NCBI GenBank assembly: GCA_030831045.1
Contig: JAURMB010000084.1
Location: forward strand, 1 to 12,091
DNA: 12,091 bases
Reading direction: 5' to 3'
From: Schleiferiaceae bacterium
GTDB taxonomy: Bacteria > Bacteroidota > Bacteroidia > Flavobacteriales > Schleiferiaceae
The notes beneath the pieces were generated by a model. That model saw only the letters and a list, made by a program, of their open reading frames with translations, was not told the origin of the DNA and searched no databases. Positions 7,400-12,091 of this stretch are shown here, piece by piece (positions within the stretch are counted from its first letter, which is position 1; every line of letters starts with the position of its first letter). The translations under genes were made by a program, and so were the position numbers.

Positions 7400-7502
7400 G
7401 AATTAGCGTTGAATAAAAGGGTTTAAGAAGGCGAAAACTACGCAAAAAATGAATGCGCTCCGATGTTTGGGTGCGGACTTCGCAACGAATTACCTTTACC
7501 CT
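7400..7502. promoter_or_regulatory. Divergent intergenic promoter region
   Basis: The 103 nt between two divergent starts are AT-richer than the surrounding genes. On the minus strand TAGTTTTC (7440-7433) matches TAnnTTTG except for its last base and would give a leader of roughly 30 nt, AT-rich, before the ATG at 7399; no convincing -33 box was found for it, so this side is weak. The plus-strand promoter is listed separately. Confidence 0.4.
7466..7498 (+). promoter_or_regulatory. Promoter of the 7503-ruvA-sprA cluster
   Basis: TTTGG (7466-7470), 20 nt, TACCTTTA (7491-7498), 4 nt, then ATG at 7503. It differs from the TTTG/TAnnTTTG consensus only by the final A of the -7 box. The spacing to the ATG leaves no room for a leader, and the layout is the same as that before the tlpA-like gene. 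It argues that translation starts at 7503 rather than at the in-frame ATG at 7449, which would lie upstream of the promoter. Confidence 0.6.
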
Positions 7503-8186
7503 ATGCAAAAATTCGTGTTTTTCCTTGCAGCTGCCCTCGGCAGCCTTGCCCTCGGCGCCCAAAGTTTGGTCGTTACGTCCATGGACAGCGTCGCCTACGC
7601 CAACAGCCACACCATGACCCAGGCCACGGCACACATTTCGGTCAAGAACACGACGACGACGACGAAGGACTACCGCGTCATCCGCCGTAAATCAGGAACC
7701 ACGGGAATCGTGGATTCCAACTACTTCTGCTGGGATTTGTGCTACCCGACCTGGGCCAACCAAAGTCAGGGTTCCGTAACCATTGCACCCAATGGAGTGG
7801 CCAACGACTTCTCTGGCTACGCTTACGTGCGCGACACCTCGGCCAACGGCCAAGACAGCATTTGGTACACCTTTGTAAACGTGGCTGATGCCAACGACAG
7901 CCTTCAAGTGCGCGTAATTTTTGCCATGAACCGCTACGTGGCGACGCCGGAATCTATGCTTCCCGTACTTCGCTTGGCTCCCCAGCCTGCTCTTGCGGGT
8001 CAGTGGGTGAGCGGAATTCCTTCGGACGTTCAGCGCGTGGAATGGCTCGATGCCCTCGGTCGCGTGGCTCGCCGCGAAGAATTGGTGGTGAACGGCGCCG
8101 TCCGCGCCCCAGAGGCACCGGGAATGTGGCTCCTGCGCAGCTACCATGCCGGTGGAGTACGAACGACTAAGGTCACGGTCCGCTAA
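7503..8186 (+). CDS. Small secreted protein with divergent T9SS C-terminal domain
   Basis: 227 residues. The start at 7503 gives a clear signal peptide (MQKFVFFLAAALGSLALGAQ); an in-frame ATG 54 nt earlier would bury it behind 18 polar residues and lies upstream of the promoter. The mature part is a single beta-rich domain (about 21-150) carrying FCWDLCYP (Cys76, Cys80, the only cysteines) and TIAPNG, a pattern I associate with uncharacterised secreted Bacteroidota proteins. The tail (about 155-227: LRLAPQP, VEWLDALGRVARRE, GMWLLRSY, TTKVTVR) follows the order of a type A T9SS sorting domain but lacks the usual YPNPA opening. It is therefore a likely T9SS substrate encoded upstream of ruvA and sprA, 41 nt before ruvA. 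A run of five ACG codons encodes Thr50-54. No function is recognised. Confidence 0.82.
   Translation: MQKFVFFLAAALGSLALGAQSLVVTSMDSVAYANSHTMTQATAHISVKNTTTTTKDYRVIRRKSGTTGIVDSNYFCWDLCYPTWANQSQGSVTIAPNGVANDFSGYAYVRDTSANGQDSIWYTFVNVADANDSLQVRVIFAMNRYVATPESMLPVLRLAPQPALAGQWVSGIPSDVQRVEWLDALGRVARREELVVNGAVRAPEAPGMWLLRSYHAGGVRTTKVTVR
7650..7664 (+). repeat. In-frame (ACG)5 triplet repeat
   Basis: Five ACG units in a row, in frame, encode Thr50-54 of the small secreted protein. Gain or loss of a unit would keep the frame, so it could vary in length but would not switch the gene off. Confidence 0.85.
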
Positions 8187-8227
8187 GCGCGGCATACGAA
8201 TCGCTCTTCAGCGGCGTTAACCACGGT

Positions 8228-8806
8228 ATGCTCTACCACCTCAGAGGAAGTTTGACGCGCAAGACCCCCACGTATGTCGTGGTGGACTGCGGGGGACTTG
8301 GCTACCTCGTGCACATTTCGTTGACCACGTTTGGGCAGTTGCCCGAGGCGGGCGCGGTTGAGCTCCTGCTTCACCCAGTGTACCGCGAAGACGCTCAGTT
8401 GCTCTTTGGCTTCGCCACGGAACTTGAGCGCGAGGTCTTCGTGCTGCTCAATTCGGTTTCGGGCGTAGGGGCCAGCACGGCCCGAGTGATTTTGTCGACG
8501 CTTCGTCCCGAAGAGGCCCTTTCGGTGCTCGCCAACGGCGATTCGGGCACCCTGCAGCGCATTAAGGGCATCGGCGCAAAAACGGCCCAGCGCATAATTG
8601 TCGACCTGCGCGACAAGGCGGTGAAGCTCGGTGCCACGAGTTCCGCAATGCCCATGGGCACTACAGCCCGCCACGAGGCCCTCGAGGCGCTGCTCGTACT
8701 GGGTTTTGCCCGTCCTGCGGTCGAAAAAGCGCTCTCGGCGCTTGCGGCTGAAGACGCCGAAGCCGGAGTCGAAGAGTTGATTAAACGCGCCCTAGCACGC
8801 CTTTAA
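8228..8806 (+). CDS. ruvA: RuvA, Holliday junction-binding subunit
   Basis: 192 residues, typical. RuvA tetramers clamp a Holliday junction in a square-planar form and load RuvB. Three domains are visible: an N-terminal OB fold (about 1-64, MLYHLRGSL and VVVDCGGLGYLVHIS); a central domain with two helix-hairpin-helix motifs, SVSGVGAST (76-84) and IKGIGAKTAQRI (112-123); and a C-terminal UBA-like domain (about 148-192, EALEALLVLGFARPAVEKAL) that contacts RuvB. The linker between domains II and III is short. The start is fixed by alignment to the family; no Shine-Dalgarno sequence is seen. It lies 41 nt after the secreted-protein gene and 5 nt before sprA, so it is probably co-transcribed with both. 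Its partner ruvB is at 392-1411. Confidence 0.97.
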   Translation: MLYHLRGSLTRKTPTYVVVDCGGLGYLVHISLTTFGQLPEAGAVELLLHPVYREDAQLLFGFATELEREVFVLLNSVSGVGASTARVILSTLRPEEALSVLANGDSGTLQRIKGIGAKTAQRIIVDLRDKAVKLGATSSAMPMGTTARHEALEALLVLGFARPAVEKALSALAAEDAEAGVEELIKRALARL

Positions 8807-8811
8807 GTCGC

Positions 8812-11800
8812 ATGAGGGGGCTGCTGACGTTGCTGGGACTTCTGGCGCTCCTTCGCCTTGGGGCCCAAGACAGCTCGGCTACCCGTTGGCCCATGCCCGG
8901 CCTCCCCACGCCTCCGAACTGGAAAACCGAAGTAACCTACGACCCGGTCACGGGTTTTTACATTTTACAGCGCACGGTTTCGGGCATGCCCGTTGGCGCT
9001 CCCCGCTACCTGAGTGCGGCGGACTATCAAGCCCTTCGCTTCAGAGAGCTCGAATCGGAGTATTGGCAGAAGCGCTGGGCCCAAAACTCGGGCGGAACGG
9101 ACCGCGATGGCTCCAGCCTCGTGCCGGACATGAGCATAACGAGTCCCGTACTTCGCGATATTTTTGGTTCGGACAAGCTCGAAATCCGCCCCACGGGTAG
9201 CGCGGAGCTTCGGGTCGGACTCCGCTACCAGCACATTAAAAACCCGATTGTGCCCGAGCGCAACCGCCGAACCTTTGCGCTGGATTTTGATCAAAAAATG
9301 CAGGTAAGCGCTGCCGGAAAGCTGGGCGACCGGCTCAACCTAAACTTCAATTTTGACACGGAGGCTACGTTTGCGTTTGAAAACAAAATCAAGCTCGACT
9401 TTAAAGGCCAAGAAGACGACATCCTCAAGAGCTTTGAAATGGGTGATGTGAGTTTGCCCACCAACGGCAGCTTGATCACGGGGGTCCAAAGCTTGTTTGG
9501 CCTAAAGACCCAAATGCAGTTCGGCAAAACCACGGTGACCAGCGTGCTCGCGGAACAGCGGTCGCAAAGCCAAAGCATGAACATCCAGGGCGGAGCCTCG
9601 ACGCAAGAATTCCGCCTTCAGGCCGACGCCTACGAAGCCAACCGCCACTTTTTTTTAGCCCAGTTTTTTAGGGACCGTTATGAGCAGTGGGTCGGAACCC
9701 GCCCCGTGATTCAGTCACCCGTCCAGATAACGCGGGTTGAGGTATGGGTCACGAACCGCCGCAACGTGCCCACCGAAGTGCGCAACCTCGTCGCCTTCCT
9801 GGACTTGGGAGAGGCCGAGGGGGCCGCCTTCCGTAGCACCAATGCGGGCCAGCCGGGCGAAGCGATTTTTCCGGGTCCGAGCGGCGACGTATGGCCCTCA
9901 AACCGGGTGAACCGACTCGATCCTGAAGAACTCGTGGCGCGGTTTGGCTCCGTCCGCGACGCCGCTTCAGCAAGTGCGGTGCTCAACGCCTCGGGATACG
10001 ACGCCAACATCGAATATGCGCAACTGACCAATGCCCGCATGCTGCAGCCCAACGAGTACAGCTTCCATCCGCAGCTGGGCTACCTGTCGCTCAACACGGC
10101 CCTGAACCAAGACGAAGTGATCGCCGTGGCCTACCAGTACACGGTCAACGGCCGAACCTACCAAGTTGGGGAGTTTTCAAACGACGGAATTGTGGCTCCC
10201 AAGTCGCTGATTCTCAAGCTGCTCAAGCACCAAATCTTAAACGTTCGGAGTCCGGCATGGGACCTCATGATGAAGAACGTGTACAACCTCAACGCGTTCC
10301 AAATCAGCCCCGAGGACTTTAGGTTGGAACTCTTATACGTCAACGACGAAACCGGATTGCCCATTCCCTTTTTGCCCAAGTCGAGCGTCAAAGACCAGCT
10401 GCTGGTTCAGGTGCTTCAGACCGACAAGGTCAACAGCAACGGCGACCCCTTTCCCGACGGGCTTTTTGATTTTGTCGAAGGGACCACGGTGCTGACCGCC
10501 ACGGGCCGCATCATTTTGCCGGTGCTGGAGCCTTTCGGATCGTCGCTGTCTAAGCGGTTGAGCACGGCAGACGAGCGCAAGCGCTACGTTTTTCAGGAGC
10601 TCTACGACTCGACGCTGTTCCGCGCCCAGGAGCAGACGCAGAAAAACAAATTTTTGCTGCGCGGACGCTACAAGTCGGCCGGCGGTTCCGTAATTCAGCT
10701 GAACTCCTTCAACATTCCGCGCGGCTCGATATCGGTCACGGCCGGCGGAAATAAGCTCACCGAAAACCAGGATTTCACGGTGGACTACGCCCTGGGTCAA
10801 GTGCGCATCATTAACGAGGCCATCATGCAAAGCGGCGTACCGATCCGCGTGAGCTTTGAAAACAACTCACTCTTTAATTTTCAGGCTAAGACCTTCACGG
10901 GGGTAACCGTCAACCACCAGCTTCAGCGCAACTGGACCGTAGGCGGTTCGCTACTCCAGCTGCGCGAGGGGGCCCTTACCCAAAAGGTGGCGGCAGGCGA
11001 CGAGCCGGTGCGCAACGCCATCTGGGGGCTCAACACCCAGTACGAGAAAAACCTGCCGGGGCTCACGCGGGCCATCGACAAGCTGCCCTTCGTTTCGACC
11101 AAGGCCCCGTCCAGCGTCATGGTTACCGCCGAATTGGCCCAGCTGCTGCCGGGGTCGCCGCGCATCATTACGATGAACGGTGAGCCCACCACCTACATCG
11201 ACGACTTCGAGAGCAGCCAAACGGCGATTGACTTGCGCGGAACCATTACCTGGCAGCTCGCCTCGGTACCGGAAGGTCAGCCCGAGCGCTTCCCCGAGGC
11301 CAACTTGACCAACAACTGGGCATCGAACTACAACCGTGCGCGCCTGTCGTGGTACGTCATCGACAATTCCTTTTTCACCGGAACGGCCATTACTCCGCCC
11401 AACATTCGCAACAACCCCGCGATTACCAGCGACCACCGCCAGCGGATGGTGCCCTTTGCCGAGGTCTTCCCAAACATTACGCTCGATCCCAGCCAGGCCC
11501 GCAACATCAACACGTTTGACCTTCAGTTCGATCCAACCGAGCGCGGACCCTACAACTACGACGTGCAAGGCCTCAACGGCATCTCGGCCGGCCTCAACCC
11601 CGACGGAAGCCTCAAAAATCCGCGCAGCCGTTGGGGCGGCATCATGCGCCAGCTGACCATCAACAACTTCGAGGAGCAAAACATTGAGTTCGTTCAGTTT
11701 TGGGTCATGGATCCGTTTTTGGACAACCCCAGCGCCCCCGGCGGCGACCTTTACCTGCACCTGGGCAACGTTTCTGAAGACATCCTCAAAGACGGCATGC

Positions 11801-12091
11801 AGTCGTTTGAGCACGGACTGCCCGCCGACGGCACCCGACTGGACGTGGATTCCTCCATGTGGGGCTACGCCTCTAAGTACCAGCCGGTGGTGGACGCCTT
11901 CGACAACAGCGAAACGTCGCGCCCCAATCAAGACGTTGGGGTGGACGGGCTCCGCGACGCCGACGAACGCCGTTGGTTGGGTCCGGGATCGCAGACCTAC
12001 CTCGATCGGCTCCAAACGGTCTTTGGTCCGGGAAGCCCCGCCTACACGGCCGCACAGATTGACCCGGCTGCCGACAACTTCGTCTACTACC
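8812..12091 (+). CDS. sprA: SprA, type IX secretion system outer-membrane channel (5' part)
   Basis: Open from the ATG at 8812 to the window edge: 1093 codons plus one base, without stop or frameshift; family members are usually about 2300-2500 residues, so roughly the first 45% is visible. SprA (called Sov in Porphyromonas) is a very large outer-membrane barrel through which folded T9SS substrates leave the periplasm. Visible: signal peptide MRGLLTLLGLLALLRLGAQ; NPIVPERNRRTFALDFDQKM and NLNFNFDTEATFAFENK (about 176-192); SLFGLKTQMQFGKTTVTSVL (from about 227) and LAEQRSQSQS; MNGEPTTYIDDFESSQ (from about 788); and an acidic DVGVDGLRDADERR stretch near the edge. These are strongly conserved SprA segments. 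The start lies 5 nt after ruvA, with no Shine-Dalgarno sequence or promoter box in between, so it should depend on the upstream promoter. Confidence 0.97.
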   Translation, partial: MRGLLTLLGLLALLRLGAQDSSATRWPMPGLPTPPNWKTEVTYDPVTGFYILQRTVSGMPVGAPRYLSAADYQALRFRELESEYWQKRWAQNSGGTDRDGSSLVPDMSITSPVLRDIFGSDKLEIRPTGSAELRVGLRYQHIKNPIVPERNRRTFALDFDQKMQVSAAGKLGDRLNLNFNFDTEATFAFENKIKLDFKGQEDDILKSFEMGDVSLPTNGSLITGVQSLFGLKTQMQFGKTTVTSVLAEQRSQSQSMNIQGGASTQEFRLQADAYEANRHFFLAQFFRDRYEQWVGTRPVIQSPVQITRVEVWVTNRRNVPTEVRNLVAFLDLGEAEGAAFRSTNAGQPGEAIFPGPSGDVWPSNRVNRLDPEELVARFGSVRDAASASAVLNASGYDANIEYAQLTNARMLQPNEYSFHPQLGYLSLNTALNQDEVIAVAYQYTVNGRTYQVGEFSNDGIVAPKSLILKLLKHQILNVRSPAWDLMMKNVYNLNAFQISPEDFRLELLYVNDETGLPIPFLPKSSVKDQLLVQVLQTDKVNSNGDPFPDGLFDFVEGTTVLTATGRIILPVLEPFGSSLSKRLSTADERKRYVFQELYDSTLFRAQEQTQKNKFLLRGRYKSAGGSVIQLNSFNIPRGSISVTAGGNKLTENQDFTVDYALGQVRIINEAIMQSGVPIRVSFENNSLFNFQAKTFTGVTVNHQLQRNWTVGGSLLQLREGALTQKVAAGDEPVRNAIWGLNTQYEKNLPGLTRAIDKLPFVSTKAPSSVMVTAELAQLLPGSPRIITMNGEPTTYIDDFESSQTAIDLRGTITWQLASVPEGQPERFPEANLTNNWASNYNRARLSWYVIDNSFFTGTAITPPNIRNNPAITSDHRQRMVPFAEVFPNITLDPSQARNINTFDLQFDPTERGPYNYDVQGLNGISAGLNPDGSLKNPRSRWGGIMRQLTINNFEEQNIEFVQFWVMDPFLDNPSAPGGDLYLHLGNVSEDILKDGMQSFEHGLPADGTRLDVDSSMWGYASKYQPVVDAFDNSETSRPNQDVGVDGLRDADERRWLGPGSQTYLDRLQTVFGPGSPAYTAAQIDPAADNFVYY

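Noticed and set aside
7449..7502. Upstream in-frame ATG extending the small secreted protein by 18 residues
   Set aside because: The extension would precede the signal peptide and overlap the -7 box; starting at 7503 gives a clean signal peptide.
8187..8227. Short palindromic bits (e.g. CGCT-CTTC-AGCG) between the secreted-protein gene and ruvA
   Set aside because: Stems of only four base pairs without a U-tract; not a credible terminator.
10951..12015. Minus-strand open frame of 354 codons inside sprA
   Set aside because: It lies wholly opposite strongly conserved SprA coding sequence; its length follows from codon bias in GC-rich DNA, and it has no promoter or recognisable motif.
1..12091. 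Mobile element, defence island, CRISPR or phage content
   Set aside because: No transposase, integrase, array, att-like direct repeats or tRNA boundary seen; gene content is core functions plus T9SS and envelope genes.

Overview
The window reads as a chromosomal segment of a GC-rich member of the Bacteroidota, most likely Flavobacteriales or a close relative. The grounds are the gene families present: SprA (the outer-membrane channel of the type IX secretion system, T9SS), a type A T9SS C-terminal sorting domain, Omp28-type proteins and a DUF6029-type barrel. Start codons lack Shine-Dalgarno sequences, and there are several TAnnTTTG-like -7 boxes. The base composition looks like the high 50s percent GC by eye, which is high for the order. 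I see no tRNA, rRNA, CRISPR array, insertion sequence, integrase or abrupt change in composition; this is mostly core genome.

Layout. (1) 1-330, plus: 3' end of cytochrome c oxidase subunit I, followed by a perfect hairpin terminator. (2) 392-2346, plus: ruvB and queG, joined by an ATGA overlap. (3) 2339-5360, minus: a three-gene unit read tlpA-like thioredoxin -> DUF6029-like barrel -> Omp28-like lipoprotein, with both junctions overlapping (ATGA and TGATG). It meets queG tail to tail with an 8-bp overlap. (4) 5474-7399, minus: a 641-residue secreted protein with an N-terminal thioredoxin/Omp28-like domain and a type A T9SS sorting domain, closed by a strong hairpin terminator. (5) 7503-12091, plus: a small secreted protein with a divergent T9SS tail, ruvA, and the first ~1093 codons of sprA, closely packed (41 and 5 nt gaps) and divergent from block 4.

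How the genes may work together. RuvA and RuvB are the two parts of the Holliday-junction branch-migration motor, here encoded in separate clusters about 7 kb apart. SprA is the T9SS channel, and two likely T9SS substrates are encoded just upstream of it. The tlpA-DUF6029-omp28 unit looks like a thiol-redox module of the cell envelope: two CxxC proteins flank a predicted barrel whose only two cysteines lie four residues apart, just before its last strand.

Most worth following up: (a) the cysteine pair in the DUF6029 barrel and its translational coupling to two thioredoxin-like proteins; (b) an identical promoter layout, TTGG-N20-TACCTTnA-N4-ATG, before two unrelated genes, with a third box at the same 4-nt distance before ruvB, implying leaderless or nearly leaderless mRNAs. 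I did not find a clearly undescribed multi-gene defence or mobile system.
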